Shown: positions 35,349 through 45,453, numbered from the stretch's first letter. The stretch: DNA of 64,000 nt from an uncultured Lachnospiraceae bacterium (GCA_902780405.1 CACZFI010000007.1:39078-103077); one strand, 5' to 3'. Program-made: numbers and translations. Notes: generated by a model not told the origin, from the sequence alone.

Positions 35349-38300
35349 ATGGGCTGGACACCAAATCAGGAACAATCAATCAAAAAGAAGGATGCGGATA
35401 TCCTGGTATCAGCGGCAGCAGGCTCCGGTAAGACAACGGTGCTTGTGGAACGTATTATCGAGAAGGTGACCGATTCGGTTCATCCTGTGGACATCGATCG
35501 TTTTCTTGTGGTTACATTTACCAAGGCTGCTGCTGCGCAGATGCGGGACAAGATTGCGGCCCGTCTTGAAAAGGCGCTCATGGAGCATCCCGAAAGTGAG
35601 CATCTTGCAAAACAGCTCGTACTTGTAAGAAAGGCGGATATTACCACCATCGACAGCTTCTGCCTGTCTGTGGTGAAGGAGAATTTCAGCCTTTTGGAAA
35701 TTGATTCGGACTATACCATCGGCGACAACGGAATGCTTGAACTTCTGATGATCGATGCGATGGACAGACTGTTCGAGGAGGAATATGCCTCCGAAGACGG
35801 AGAAGCTTTTCGGAAGGTGACGGAAAACTACGGCGGTGATCGTGAGGATGAGGATCTGCGTCGGCTGATCCGCGACATTTACAATACTGCGGACGGTTTC
35901 TCGGAGCCGATGCTCTGGTACGAACGTGCGGAAGAAGCGCAGAGGATCGAGACGGAGGAAGAACTTGAAAAGCAGTCGTGGGTAGCAGCCTATGAGGCTT
36001 ACGTGAGAAAGATTGCCCGTGACGGACTCCGCATGCTGGAGGAAATCGAGGCATGGATGGACGATCCGGACGGTCCGGTCCATAACCTGCCCCTGGCTGC
36101 TTCCGATCGCGAGAAACTTGAGAGATTTGCCTCTGCCGGGACACTGCGGGAAATTGCGGCCCTTCGGGATGAGCAGTGGATGAGGGTGAAACCCGTTCCC
36201 AAGGGATCCGAGTTCACGAAAGAAGACCAGGAATTATTTAAAAACAAACGTAACGCATACAAGAATCTCTTTGATAAGAAGAAGCTTCCGGCTGCATCTC
36301 CGACGGAGATCCTCGAACAGATTGCTTTTATGCGGGATGATATGCTGACGCTGCTTCGTCTGGCAAAACGTTTCGGGGAGCTGTTCGATGAGGAAAAGAA
36401 AAAGCGCAAACTGATGAGCTTCTCGGATGTGGAGCACTTGGCCTACAGACTTTTGTGCAGCGGACATGCGGATGGTTCGGATGCGCCGATCCCCACGGAT
36501 GTTGCGAAGGAGATCGCAAAGCGTTACGAAGAGATCTATATCGATGAGTATCAGGACAGTAACTTCCTGCAGGAGGATATCCTGCGCGCACTTTCGGGCG
36601 AACTTGACGGACTGCACCGTATGTACATGGTGGGAGATGTCAAGCAGAGCATCTACCGATTCCGCAGGGCGAGGCCGGACCTCTTTCTTGCAAAGTATAA
36701 TGCCTACGCCGCAGACGGCGATCAGGTCAAGATCGAACTGGCGGAGAACTTCAGGTCCAGAGAGCAGGTGCTTGCATCGGTCAATCACTTCTTCTACCAT
36801 CTGATGGGGAAGGAACTCGGCGGGATCGAGTACAACGAGGATGTGGCTTTAAAACTCGGAGCACCGGTTCCGGAAGTGGAGGGTATGTCCGATTCCTATA
36901 CGACGGAGCTGATGATCCTGGATCGGAATCTGGGACGCGAGGACGAGGATGACACCGAGGATGAGGAAAAGCTTGAGGTGGAAAAACTTCAGGCCGAAGC
37001 TTCCATGGTGGCACTTCGAATCCTGGAACTTACGAATCCCGAGCAACCGCAGATGGTGTACGACCGGGATGCCGGTACATTTCGCCCGGCAAATTACGGG
37101 GATATCGTGATCCTGACAAGAGGATTGAAAAATGTAGGCGGCGTATTTATGAATACGCTGAAAAACTACGACATACCCGTGGTTTTGGATCGCGGTGAGG
37201 GATATTTCGAAGCAACGGAAATCCGTGTTTTGATGTCAATGCTCGCGGTGATCGACAACACGCGGCAGGATATTCCGATGGCAGCGGTGTTGCTTTCTCC
37301 GATCGCGGGCCTTGATGAGGAAGAACTTGCGGCGATCAGAAAGAATCGCGAGGAGCAAAAAACGAAAACACTCTGGGAGTCTGCGGAACTTTATGCACTC
37401 TCCAACGAGGATGCGATCGCAGCCAAGGTGGAGCGCTTTGGCAAAATGCTCGACATGCTCCGCGAGGATAAGACCGGCCTTTCCATTACAGATCTGATCT
37501 ACAAGGTGCTTGCGGTTACCGGATACATGGACTATGTGAGCGCAATGCCGCAGGGGGCGGCAAGAACAGCCAATATCCGCCTTCTGATCGAAAAAGCAAA
37601 ACAGTATGAGCAGGGGATCTACAAGGGACTCTTTGATTTCCTGCGCTATCTGGAAAAACTGAAATTCACGGGCGGCGATATGGGTGCAGACGGAGGCGTC
37701 GAAGAAGCGGGAGATGCCGTGCGTATTATGACCATGCACGGAAGCAAGGGATTGGAGTTTCCCATCGTCTTTGTATCCGCACTCGGAAAGCTGTTTAACA
37801 GGATGGATACCCGTCCGACGGTGATCGTGAGCAGCGATTATTACCTGGCGGGCATGCTGATGTATACGGACAAGCGCTATAAGAAGGATTCGGTGCTCAG
37901 GAACTGTTTTAAGATTCTGTTTCGTGAGGAGTCTCTTGCGGAGGAACTCCGTATTCTTTATGTGGCTATGACACGTGCGAAAGAGAAACTGATCCTGACC
38001 GGCTGCATGGATGACTGCATTGAGAAAAAGAAAAAATACGAGGGGGAGACGCTTTCGAAAGAAGAGAAGCTTCCGTTCTCTCTGCGATATGATGCACCGA
38101 ACTTCCTGACGCTTCTGGTTGCGACCATGGAACGAAGCAAGGATGCGCCGGTGAACGAGCACATATACGGTATTCTCGACATCGAGGAACAGGAGGTATC
38201 GCTGGAGGCAAAAGAAGAACCGATCACCTCGGCGCTTCTTTCCGGGGGACTTGCGGGTGAAGCAAAGGTGCTGTATGATAGGTTCCGCGATGAGCTTTCC

Positions 38301-39041
38301 TATGTGTATCCTTACACGGAAGCCTCGACGCGTTCCGGCAAACTCTCGGTATCCGAGATCAAGCGGATGAAGGAGTTTGACGGTGAGACCTATGAAGTTG
38401 CGGAGCGTTCCTACCTTGAAGCGGAAGCAGATCAGGAGGAAAAACCGTCCGTAGAACAACCCGGTGCGTCGTCCGGTGCATCGCCCGGTGCACGAAGAGG
38501 AACTGCCGTGCACAAATTCATGGAACTGCTTGATTTTACCGCATTCAAAGATGAAAAGGATATCGCCGGAAAGCTTGAAGCGGAGAAGAAGCGCATCCTC
38601 GCAGATCACGAGATGGAAGAAGAGGATATGAAGCTGGTACATTTGCCGAAGATCAAAGCATTTCTTGTTTCGGAGCTCGGAAAGCGGATGATCGCGGCTG
38701 CAGCGGAAGGAAAGCTGTACCGTGAGAGGCGGTTTTCCATCGGCATTCCGGCAAAAAAGATCTACAGGGAGGATACCGGATTCTCCGAGGACGATTACAT
38801 TCTGGTGCAGGGTATCATCGATGCTTACTTTGAGGAAGACGGCGCGCTTGTTCTGATGGATTACAAGACGGATCGTGCGGAGGGTCAAACCCTGCTTGAC
38901 AGATACAGGTCTCAGCTTATATGCTATGGGGAGACTTTGGAGCGCCTGCACAAAAAACAGGTAAAAGAACAACTGATCTACGGCTTTTTTACGGGTGAGA
39001 CCATCCCGGTGGAAGGCGGATCTTACGGAGGTACACTATGA
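35349..39041 (+). CDS. addA: Helicase-nuclease subunit AddA
   Basis: The start is ATG 35349 ([11 protein letters not shown]); the frame extends to 35250 inside addB without support. The product has 1230 residues. A UvrD-type Walker [11 protein letters not shown] (21-30), [13 protein letters not shown], the Walker B-like [10 protein letters not shown] and [11 protein letters not shown] place it among SF1A helicases. The C-terminal RecB-like nuclease has [11 protein letters not shown] (D1171, K1173). With AddB it unwinds and degrades duplex ends until a Chi-like site. The stop overlaps queF (ATGA). Confidence 0.95.
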   Translation: MGWTPNQEQSIKKKDADILVSAAAGSGKTTVLVERIIEKVTDSVHPVDIDRFLVVTFTKAAAAQMRDKIAARLEKALMEHPESEHLAKQLVLVRKADITTIDSFCLSVVKENFSLLEIDSDYTIGDNGMLELLMIDAMDRLFEEEYASEDGEAFRKVTENYGGDREDEDLRRLIRDIYNTADGFSEPMLWYERAEEAQRIETEEELEKQSWVAAYEAYVRKIARDGLRMLEEIEAWMDDPDGPVHNLPLAASDREKLERFASAGTLREIAALRDEQWMRVKPVPKGSEFTKEDQELFKNKRNAYKNLFDKKKLPAASPTEILEQIAFMRDDMLTLLRLAKRFGELFDEEKKKRKLMSFSDVEHLAYRLLCSGHADGSDAPIPTDVAKEIAKRYEEIYIDEYQDSNFLQEDILRALSGELDGLHRMYMVGDVKQSIYRFRRARPDLFLAKYNAYAADGDQVKIELAENFRSREQVLASVNHFFYHLMGKELGGIEYNEDVALKLGAPVPEVEGMSDSYTTELMILDRNLGREDEDDTEDEEKLEVEKLQAEASMVALRILELTNPEQPQMVYDRDAGTFRPANYGDIVILTRGLKNVGGVFMNTLKNYDIPVVLDRGEGYFEATEIRVLMSMLAVIDNTRQDIPMAAVLLSPIAGLDEEELAAIRKNREEQKTKTLWESAELYALSNEDAIAAKVERFGKMLDMLREDKTGLSITDLIYKVLAVTGYMDYVSAMPQGAARTANIRLLIEKAKQYEQGIYKGLFDFLRYLEKLKFTGGDMGADGGVEEAGDAVRIMTMHGSKGLEFPIVFVSALGKLFNRMDTRPTVIVSSDYYLAGMLMYTDKRYKKDSVLRNCFKILFREESLAEELRILYVAMTRAKEKLILTGCMDDCIEKKKKYEGETLSKEEKLPFSLRYDAPNFLTLLVATMERSKDAPVNEHIYGILDIEEQEVSLEAKEEPITSALLSGGLAGEAKVLYDRFRDELSYVYPYTEASTRSGKLSVSEIKRMKEFDGETYEVAERSYLEAEADQEEKPSVEQPGASSGASPGARRGTAVHKFMELLDFTAFKDEKDIAGKLEAEKKRILADHEMEEEDMKLVHLPKIKAFLVSELGKRMIAAAAEGKLYRERRFSIGIPAKKIYREDTGFSEDDYILVQGIIDAYFEEDGALVLMDYKTDRAEGQTLLDRYRSQLICYGETLERLHKKQVKEQLIYGFFTGETIPVEGGSYGGTL

Positions 39042-39529
39042 GTCAGGAACGAAAGGATGAAAACCTGTCGGTTTTAAAGAATAAGGGAGCGGAATATCCC
39101 GTCACACTTGCACCGGAGATACTGGAGACATTTATCAACCAGCATCCGGAGCATGACTACTTTGTAAAATTTAACTGTCCGGAGTTTACATCTCTCTGCC
39201 CAATCACGGGTCAGCCGGATTATGCGACGATTTATATTTCCTATGTGCCGGATGAGAGAATGGTAGAAAGCAAGTCGCTGAAACTCTATCTCTTCTCCTA
39301 CAGAAACCACGGAAGCTTCCACGAGGATTGCGTAAACAGGATCATGAACGACCTGATCGAACTGATGGACCCGAAGTATATCGAGGTCTGGGGAAAGTTC
39401 TCGCCGCGAGGAGGCATCTCCATCGATCCTTATTCCAATTACGGCAAGCCCGGAACACGTTGGGAAGAGGTGGCCTGGGAGCGGCTTTCCAAACATGATA
39501 TGAACCCGGAGAAGATTGATAACAGATAG
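39038..39529 (+). CDS. queF: NADPH-dependent 7-cyano-7-deazaguanine reductase (preQ1 synthase)
   Basis: A 163-residue protein with the single-domain QueF pattern: [12 protein letters not shown] (catalytic Cys54, Asp61), [16 protein letters not shown] and [16 protein letters not shown]. It reduces preQ0 to preQ1 in queuosine synthesis. The queC-D-E partners are not in this window. It overlaps addA and is followed 5 bases later by folC, so repair, queuosine and folate functions share one transcript. Confidence 0.95.
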   Translation: MSQERKDENLSVLKNKGAEYPVTLAPEILETFINQHPEHDYFVKFNCPEFTSLCPITGQPDYATIYISYVPDERMVESKSLKLYLFSYRNHGSFHEDCVNRIMNDLIELMDPKYIEVWGKFSPRGGISIDPYSNYGKPGTRWEEVAWERLSKHDMNPEKIDNR

Positions 39530-39534
39530 AGACC

Positions 39535-40974
39535 ATGATCACAAGAAGAACCACAGAAGAATATGAGGCAGCAGTCGCTGCCATATCTGCGATACCGAAG
39601 TTTTCCGGTGGTCGCAACAAATCAGGCAATGAAAACTTAAACGAGGTCCTTGCCATCCTCGGTCATCCCGAGCAAATCGGTAAGGTGATCCATATCGCCG
39701 GAACGAACGGCAAGGGATCCGTGACGGCACTGCTTCGAGCGGTGCTAAATGCGATGGGCTATACGGTCGGTTGCTTTACCTCGCCGCACTTAGAGCGCAT
39801 CAATGAAAGGATATCCATATCCGCACCGGCGGAAGCGGGTGAGGAGTCGGCAAATCTGATGGGCAGCGTATCTTATCGCACGCCGGACCGGTCAGCTGTG
39901 ATCACGGATATCTCGGACGATGATTTTACGGAGATGTATCTTGCGGTGCAGGAGGCATCCGAAAAACATATGGCGGAGGGTGGATTGCCGCTTTCCTACT
40001 TTGAGTACCTGTTCGCTATGGCGGCGGTTTATTTTAAAAGGGAAGCGCCAGACTATATCATATATGAAACGGGACTTGGCGGAAGGCTGGATGCGACCAA
40101 TCTGACGCATCCGCTGGTGAGTGTGATCACGTCCATCGGTCTCGATCATACCAAGTATCTCGGCAATACCATAGAAGAAATCGCTGCGGAGAAAGCCGGG
40201 ATCATTAAACCCGGTGTGCCGGTGGTATACAACACAGGATCCGCGACGGCAGATCTGGTGATCGAAAAGACTGCCGAATCATTGGATGCACCTTATTTTA
40301 ACGTGGCAACGGTAGACGTTATCAGAGAGTATACGAGCAACGAGAAATCTGTTGATTTTTCACTGCACAGTCGGTATTATAGTTACGATAAACTTCGCCT
40401 TTCCTGCGGAGGCGCACTCTATCAGACGGACAATGCGGCAACTGCCGTATCCGCACTGACATTTCTGTTTCCGGAACAGGGCGCGGTAAGTGAACAGATC
40501 CTTCGAAAGGGACTTGCCGGGTTTTACTGGCCGGGAAGGATGGAGTGGCTGTCCACACATTTGCTGATCGACGGAGCGCACAATGAAGATGCAATCCTTC
40601 GCTTTGCGGAGAGTGCCGGTAAATTATTCGGTACACGACCGATCAGGCTGATGTTCGCAGTGGCGGGTGACAAGGATTATGAGCGGATGATGGAGATCCT
40701 TTCCGAGGAGCTTCTCATCGATGAACTGTATGTAACGTCCTTGGATTCCGACAGAGGCATCTCTGCGGAGTATATAGGAGTTTTGTTTCAGACGCTGATC
40801 AAAAAGAAACATCCGGATCGCAGACTGAAGGTGGTTGCGGATGATGACATCGATCGCGTATTTTCACAGGCGTACCAGGATGCGCTGCGCACCGATACCA
40901 CACTGGTTGTCGCGGGATCGCTCTATCTGATCGGGCATATTCGCGCACTGGTACACGGAGGAGACCGGTTATGA
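39535..40974 (+). CDS. folC: Folylpolyglutamate synthase / dihydrofolate synthase
   Basis: A 479-residue Mur-ligase-type enzyme. It shows HIAGTNGKGSVTALLRAVL (ATP loop), GCFTSPHLERINERISI, YETGLGGRLDATN and the GLDHTKYLGNTIEEIAAEKA segment. It adds glutamate to folates, and to dihydropteroate if bifunctional. The length is slightly above the usual 430 because of an insert near residues 100-125. The last bases overlap the next ORF (ATGA). Confidence 0.93.
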   Translation: MITRRTTEEYEAAVAAISAIPKFSGGRNKSGNENLNEVLAILGHPEQIGKVIHIAGTNGKGSVTALLRAVLNAMGYTVGCFTSPHLERINERISISAPAEAGEESANLMGSVSYRTPDRSAVITDISDDDFTEMYLAVQEASEKHMAEGGLPLSYFEYLFAMAAVYFKREAPDYIIYETGLGGRLDATNLTHPLVSVITSIGLDHTKYLGNTIEEIAAEKAGIIKPGVPVVYNTGSATADLVIEKTAESLDAPYFNVATVDVIREYTSNEKSVDFSLHSRYYSYDKLRLSCGGALYQTDNAATAVSALTFLFPEQGAVSEQILRKGLAGFYWPGRMEWLSTHLLIDGAHNEDAILRFAESAGKLFGTRPIRLMFAVAGDKDYERMMEILSEELLIDELYVTSLDSDRGISAEYIGVLFQTLIKKKHPDRRLKVVADDDIDRVFSQAYQDALRTDTTLVVAGSLYLIGHIRALVHGGDRL

Positions 40975-41141
40975 TCAATTTTGAAGAAGAATTAAAGCGT
41001 TTCTCTCCCATTCCTGAGGTGAATCAGGCGGAGGAAGCGATCTACCACAATGATTTAACGGATATCAGTGATATTGTTCTGCAGATGACGGAGGAACTTC
41101 GCGCAAATGAGCCTTCGCTTTCGGCACGAACCAGGAGATAG
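40971..41141 (+). CDS. Small conserved-looking protein (56 residues) in the addBA operon
   Basis: A short acidic ORF beginning MINFEEELKRFSP, with a Glu/Asp-rich helical body (NQAEEAIYHNDLTDISDIV). It overlaps the folC stop as ATGA and ends 2 bases before the next gene, so it fills the gap exactly. Both features argue for a real coupled gene. No domain is recognised. The product is soluble and mostly helical. Confidence 0.75.
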   Translation: MINFEEELKRFSPIPEVNQAEEAIYHNDLTDISDIVLQMTEELRANEPSLSARTRR

Positions 41142-41143
41142 AT

Positions 41144-42277
41144 ATGGCAACCAGACGACCGGTGCTGTGCCCGAACTGCGGTGCACATATCAGGAAAAAC
41201 GGATACTGCACAAACTGCAACATGAATTATCATGTTCTGATGAAGGCATACAACACCTCGGATTATTATTATAATCAGGGTTACGACAGGGCTGCGGCCA
41301 GGGACCTTTCGGGAGCGGTTGCTTCACTGATGGTGGCGCTCCGCTACAACAAAAAGAATGTTCCCGCGAGAAACCTGCTCGGACTGATCCACTACGAGAT
41401 GGGTGAGGTGGTGGAAGCGCTTCGCCACTGGGTGATGAGTGTGAACTATCAGCCGCAGACGAATCTCGCAAGCCGTTACCTGAAGGAATTAAAGACAGAC
41501 CCGACACGCCTTGCCAATGTGGATCAGATTGCCAAGAAGTTTAACATGGCACTTGATTACATTGACCGTGGCGATCATGATCTGGCCATTCTTCAGTTAA
41601 AGAATGCGCTGTCCGAGAATCCCCACTTTGTAAAAGGATACCTTCTGCTTGCGCTTCTCTATATTCACGCGGGCAATTACGAGAAGGCGCGTGTGGCGCT
41701 TCGAAGAGTGCTTCGGGTGGATAAGGCGAATCCGGTAGCCATCCATTACTTAAGAGAGATGGGTACTTCCGACGAGAACATCATTCATATGCGCCAGGAG
41801 TCCATCGAAGATGACGGGCTCTTTGAGGACCTGATGGTAACCGTGGATAAGGACGACGAGGAGCTTACCGTTCGCAAGGAGGAAGTGAAGCGACCGATCT
41901 TCAAGGAGATCGCCGCCAAGAGGAATGAAAGCGTCGTAAGAACCGGAGAGTTTTCCCAGCTTTCACTGGCCAGGTATTCCGGTATATACGTACTCCTCGG
42001 TATCGTGATCGGCATCATGGTTTTATACTTTGCGGTCGTACCGCACCAGAGAAAGAAGATGCTGTCGGAGAACGAAAATCTGATCCGCAGCTACAGCGAG
42101 GAGCTTGCTGACAAGAATGCAACCATTTCGGCACAGCAGGCGGAGATTGATTCACTGAACAACGAAATTGTCCTGATGAGAGACAAGGCTACCAATACGG
42201 ACGCCCTTCCGGATTACAGCAATATCAAGAACGGCATGTCCGAAGAAGATTTAGATCACATTATGGATACGGAATAG
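41144..42277 (+). CDS. Zinc-ribbon, TPR and membrane-anchored protein
   Basis: A 377-residue protein. Residues 9-25 form a zinc ribbon (CPNCGAHIRKNGYCTNC). Residues ~45-200 hold TPR-like repeats (GLIHYEMGEVVEALRHW, AILQLKNALSENPHFVKGYL). A single transmembrane helix lies at about 286-304 (YSGIYVLLGIVIGIMVLYF). A coiled coil follows (about 310-350), and then an acidic tail. This suggests an envelope-linked scaffold, not an enzyme. An intrinsic terminator follows, ending the addBA operon. Confidence 0.8.
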   Translation: MATRRPVLCPNCGAHIRKNGYCTNCNMNYHVLMKAYNTSDYYYNQGYDRAAARDLSGAVASLMVALRYNKKNVPARNLLGLIHYEMGEVVEALRHWVMSVNYQPQTNLASRYLKELKTDPTRLANVDQIAKKFNMALDYIDRGDHDLAILQLKNALSENPHFVKGYLLLALLYIHAGNYEKARVALRRVLRVDKANPVAIHYLREMGTSDENIIHMRQESIEDDGLFEDLMVTVDKDDEELTVRKEEVKRPIFKEIAAKRNESVVRTGEFSQLSLARYSGIYVLLGIVIGIMVLYFAVVPHQRKKMLSENENLIRSYSEELADKNATISAQQAEIDSLNNEIVLMRDKATNTDALPDYSNIKNGMSEEDLDHIMDTE

Positions 42278-42283
42278 CATCAT

Positions 42284-42331
42284 GAGAACAGGCATCTGAC
42301 CCTGCGGGCGTCAGGTGCCTGCTCTTTTTTT
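42284..42331 (+). terminator. Intrinsic terminator after the zinc-ribbon TPR gene
   Basis: Two paired blocks (GAGAACAGGCATCTGAC with GTCAGGTGCCTGCTC, a few wobbles) form a stem with a GC-rich loop. A run of seven T residues follows. Confidence 0.9.
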
Positions 42332-42451
42332 GACCCTAATCGAACTACAAGTACGATATATAACTCACAGTACGAAAAACATATACAAAGTGCATAAAAC
42401 ATATTGTAGAGTATAACAATGAAAATAAAGGTATAAAAATGAAAATAATAG
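42332..42451. other. AT-rich gap before the TetR gene
   Basis: No gene is seen. ATGAAAATAA occurs at 42419-42428 and 42439-42448, 20 bases apart, and AGTACGA occurs twice nearby. These could be binding sites for the TetR protein, but this is speculative. Confidence 0.35.
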
Positions 42452-42480
42452 TTGAAAAATAGAACCGAGAGTTGTATAAT
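42452..42480 (+). promoter_or_regulatory. Promoter of the TetR-flavodoxin-phospholipase operon
   Basis: TTGAAA at 42452-42457, 17 bases, then a perfect TATAAT at 42475-42480. Confidence 0.85.
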
Positions 42481-42519
42481 ATCGAATGTAATCTTGAACA
42501 AGGCGGGATTTCGAGGTTT

Positions 42520-43149
42520 ATGGGAGAGAGAAAAAAGCAGGCGCTGGAGAGGTTTAACCGGGATAATATCATCACCGCAGCGAAGGAATTATTTGAGACG
42601 CACGGTGTGGATCACACCACGATGGATGATATCGCCAGACAGGCGGACTACAGTAAGTCCACCATCTACGTTTACTTCAAAAGCAAAGAAGAAATCTACA
42701 ATTCCATAGTGCATGACTACATGGATATGCTGACCGGAGAGCTCGCCATCGCCATTACACAGGAAGGGAGCTTTTCCGAAAGCTATCGCAGAGTCTGCGA
42801 TTGCCTGGTTCGATTCGATGAGCGCCATCCGGCTTACTATGCGGGACTGCTCGGTGAAGCACAGATGACCGGCAGTCGTAAGAAGCAGGACGAGGCAGCA
42901 AGAGGGACGATCGCACCGGAATTGGAACAGCTGCTTGTAAAGCTGATCGACAAAGGCAAGAAAGAGAAGACCCTTTCTACAAAAGTGAAATCCAACCAAC
43001 TGGCTTTTTATATGTGGTCCGGCATCAGCGGTATCATACGGCTGGCCGACCGGAAGAAGGCAGAGATCGTGACGCAGTATCAGGTGACGAAGGACGTATA
43101 CCTGTCGAATGCGTTTTCGATGTTTTATGAATCATTGATCAGGGGGTAG
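42520..43149 (+). CDS. TetR/AcrR family transcriptional regulator
   Basis: ATG 42520 is chosen because the promoter -10 ends at 42480 and the frame opened at 42472 would start before the transcript. The 209-residue product has an N-terminal helix-turn-helix (NIITAAKELFETHGVDHTTM, DDIARQADYSKSTIYVYFKS) and a ligand-binding C-terminal half. It probably represses its own operon with the next two genes. The ligand is unknown. Confidence 0.9.
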   Translation: MGERKKQALERFNRDNIITAAKELFETHGVDHTTMDDIARQADYSKSTIYVYFKSKEEIYNSIVHDYMDMLTGELAIAITQEGSFSESYRRVCDCLVRFDERHPAYYAGLLGEAQMTGSRKKQDEAARGTIAPELEQLLVKLIDKGKKEKTLSTKVKSNQLAFYMWSGISGIIRLADRKKAEIVTQYQVTKDVYLSNAFSMFYESLIRG

Positions 43150-43154
43150 CGAGG

Positions 43155-44018
43155 GTGCTTCTTAAGGACATGGAGACCGCATACGGTCTCAACAAAACAA
43201 AACATTGCATTTTCTATGTATCTGATATGGAAGAACTTCCTTCTTCGGGACATTTCCGCAAGATGGATGAGGCGCGCGGTATTATCGAGCAGATCAAGAA
43301 GGGACTCGGTAACTGCACGGTGAGAAAGTACGCCGAGTACGGCGGCGAGATCATTGACGCTGAGACCATCGGACTGGTATTCCCCGCACATACCTGGGGG
43401 ATCTCACTTGCGGTTCTTACATTCTTACAGCATCTGAGATTCAGAAGAGGCGCTTATATCTACGCTGTCTGCGTAGGTGAGAGTGTATCCGCTGACTCAG
43501 CCTCCGTTATGAAAAAGAAACTGAAGCTCTTAGAGCAGTTTACCCAGATCTTCGAGAAGCGCAGCGCAGGACATGCGTCCGACATATTTGTACGCTGCCG
43601 CGATATCAAAAGAAGCGTTGTGACGACCGAGGAGATCTTAAGGAATCGTGACATCGCAAGTGACGCGCGTCACGAGATTTCCACAGTGCTTGAAGGCGTT
43701 TTATACCACAGCACGGACGCACTGACCGGTACCGAGTCTTCGGCACCGAAGGCGCGTGTGATCAGCGAAGAGGATGCGGACGCCATGTATCGCTCCCTCG
43801 TTCCGCGCGCGAGAAGAAGAATGCGCGAATCGGGCGACGGCGTGATGAGAGAGCGTCGGTTCGGCGAAAGCCGTTATACAACACTGGCCGGTTACGGCTC
43901 CTCGCATGAGACGAGAGCGGCACAGCCTGTGATCTCCAAAGATCGCGATTATGTAGGCAGAAACATTTACCTTGATGATGACGTATTTGCAGGTGTGAAA
44001 TTATGCCGGGTTATGTGA
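43155..44018 (+). CDS. Flavodoxin-like domain protein
   Basis: A 287-residue protein. Its first half resembles the flavodoxin domain of EFR1-type proteins: CIFYVSDMEE, then GLVFPAHTWGISLAVLTFLQ and GAYIYAVCVGES. It lacks the ferredoxin half of EFR1 proteins and instead has a long basic C-terminal region. Start GTG 43155 fits an AGGGGG site nine bases ahead. An FMN-binding role is likely, partners unknown. It overlaps the next gene by 16 bases. Confidence 0.7.
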   Translation: MLLKDMETAYGLNKTKHCIFYVSDMEELPSSGHFRKMDEARGIIEQIKKGLGNCTVRKYAEYGGEIIDAETIGLVFPAHTWGISLAVLTFLQHLRFRRGAYIYAVCVGESVSADSASVMKKKLKLLEQFTQIFEKRSAGHASDIFVRCRDIKRSVVTTEEILRNRDIASDARHEISTVLEGVLYHSTDALTGTESSAPKARVISEEDADAMYRSLVPRARRRMRESGDGVMRERRFGESRYTTLAGYGSSHETRAAQPVISKDRDYVGRNIYLDDDVFAGVKLCRVM

Positions 44019-44794
44019 TACATATGGCTATGGCGGAGACGATCATCGCGAACGGCCTCTTTTCGGACCGGGTGTCGGCAGATCTGTTTCGCTTAGGCAG
44101 TGTTGCACCGGACGCGTTGACCGTGGGAGAACCTCCGGTCAAGCAAATCAGCCATTTCTGGAACAAAACCTCCTTACAACACCTGAAACGTACACCGGAT
44201 CTGCACACCTTCCTTCACGCTTATGGCGAGCGTCTTGCAGATCCGTACGTTTTCGGGTACTATGGACACTTGTTCCTTGACACATATTTTGTAGATGAAT
44301 ACTGGAGCAGGCATTTTGTCTTCCTGAATGACAGGATGGAAGCGGAAGAGGGCTATGACGAGGTTGCGTTTGTAAAACTTGTCGACACGGGCGAGGTTTT
44401 CCCACGCACGGACTTCTTCTCGGATCGCCTGTATTACGGGGACTATGACCGGATGAACGCTACGTTCGTTCGCGAGTATGATGTCCGAGTACCTGAGATC
44501 CCGGTCGGCTACATCGCACCGGTCAGGGAAGTACCGCTGGATGTGGCGGGCGATCGCATCCGGGAGATGTTTTCGCTGGTTGACGCCGTGTCGGGTACTG
44601 TATGCAGTTCGCCGGTTGACGCTGTGTCGGGTACTGTATGCAGTTCGCCGGGGGCTGTATCGGAAGCCCGAAATGAAGTTGGTTCCGGAATCACCGGAGA
44701 TGATATGCCGTTGGTATTCGATCCGGAGGACCTGCACGAGATGATAGGACTCGTCGGAAAGAAGCTACTCGCTCTGTATCCATCCGGAGACTGA
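44003..44794 (+). CDS. Zinc-dependent phospholipase C-like protein
   Basis: A 263-residue protein starting MPGYVIHMAMAETIIANGLF, followed by LGSVAPDAL and GYYGHLFLDTYFVDEYW. These match the zinc-dependent phospholipase C/S1-P1 nuclease-like (zinc_dep_PLPC) fold, where His and Asp residues bind metals. Residues 193-216 carry two copies of a 12-residue block, VDAVSGTVCSSP, from a 36-bp tandem duplication. No signal peptide is seen. It ends the TetR operon, with a terminator downstream. Confidence 0.75.
   Translation: MPGYVIHMAMAETIIANGLFSDRVSADLFRLGSVAPDALTVGEPPVKQISHFWNKTSLQHLKRTPDLHTFLHAYGERLADPYVFGYYGHLFLDTYFVDEYWSRHFVFLNDRMEAEEGYDEVAFVKLVDTGEVFPRTDFFSDRLYYGDYDRMNATFVREYDVRVPEIPVGYIAPVREVPLDVAGDRIREMFSLVDAVSGTVCSSPVDAVSGTVCSSPGAVSEARNEVGSGITGDDMPLVFDPEDLHEMIGLVGKKLLALYPSGD
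44579..44650 (+). repeat. In-frame 36-bp tandem duplication inside the phospholipase-like gene
   Basis: Two adjacent 36-bp units (44579-44614 and 44615-44650) differ by one synonymous base. Each encodes VDAVSGTVCSSP. Confidence 0.95.
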
Positions 44795-44830
44795 AAGAAG
44801 AACTATATACTCTCTATTCTTCATACATAT

Positions 44831-44896
44831 GACAGAGGGCGGTTTCGTCGTTACGCGAGGGGTGTGGCGGCGGGATTGTCCTCTGTCTTTTTCTTG
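44831..44896 (+). terminator. Intrinsic terminator after the phospholipase-like gene
   Basis: GACAGAGG (44831-44838) pairs with CCTCTGTC (44880-44887) across a 41-base loop. A TTTTTTCTT tail follows. Confidence 0.65.
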
Positions 44897-44920
44897 ATCG
44901 TTCGTGCTTTTTATGTGCTG

Positions 44921-45424
44921 GTACGGACTCGAGATGCACGGACGCCGGAGTAATCCGTTCAAATCAAGCGCTGGTACGGACTGAATCGTAAGTGAGATGT
45001 GATAGGTCCGTGCATAATGGACGACGGTACGGACTGAATCGTAAGTGAGATGTGATAGGTCCGTGCATAATGGACGACGGTACGGACTGAATCGTAAGTG
45101 AGTCGCAGTAGGTCCGTACAAGAAGGCAGTCCGTACGGACGAAAGAGGGAAAAAGCCGCGGTAGGTCCGTGCAAAGAGGTGGTTCGTACGGACGAAAGAA
45201 GAAAAGAGCTGCAGTAGGTCCGTGCAGGGAGGCGTTCCGTACGGACGAAAGAAGAAAAGAGACGCGGCAGGTCCGTGCAAGAAAGCTGTCCGTACGGACG
45301 AAAGAGGGAAAGAGTCGCAGTAGGTCCGTACAAGAAGGGTGACCGTACGGACGAAAGAGGGAAAGAGTCGCAGTAGGTCCGTACAAAGAGTCAATCCGTA
45401 CGGATGAGAGAAGGAAGATGGGTA
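44921..45424. repeat. 53-bp tandem repeat array with paired 8-bp arms
   Basis: GTACGGAC starts at 44921, 44974, 45027, 45080, 45133, 45186, 45239, 45292, 45345 and 45398 (last copy GTACGGAT), exactly every 53 bp. At +32 in each unit is GTCCGTRC, the reverse complement allowing one variant base; it is intact in units 2-9. The arms alternate 32 and 21 bp apart, about 3 and 2 helical turns. The array fills the gap between a terminator and the PBP promoter and encodes no plausible protein. It is not CRISPR: the repeats have no unique spacers of the right size. Confidence 0.95.
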
Positions 45425-45453
45425 TTGTATTTGGGCGGCGGATTTGCTATAAT
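45425..45453 (+). promoter_or_regulatory. Promoter of the penicillin-binding protein gene
   Basis: TTGTAT at 45425-45430, 17 bases, then a perfect TATAAT at 45448-45453. It lies directly after the 53-bp array. Confidence 0.8.

Noticed and set aside
37236..38972. A 578-residue minus-strand open frame
   Set aside because: It is the antisense shadow of addA, which has clear helicase and nuclease motifs on the plus strand, and it has no supporting start.
42280..42501. A hydrophobic minus-strand 73-residue frame before the TetR gene
   Set aside because: It lies in an AT-rich gap over the TetR promoter and terminator, with no ribosome binding site.
44921..45424. CRISPR array
   Set aside because: There are no 20-40-bp unique spacers between identical repeats; most of each unit is shared and the variable part is about 13 bases. 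No cas genes are present.
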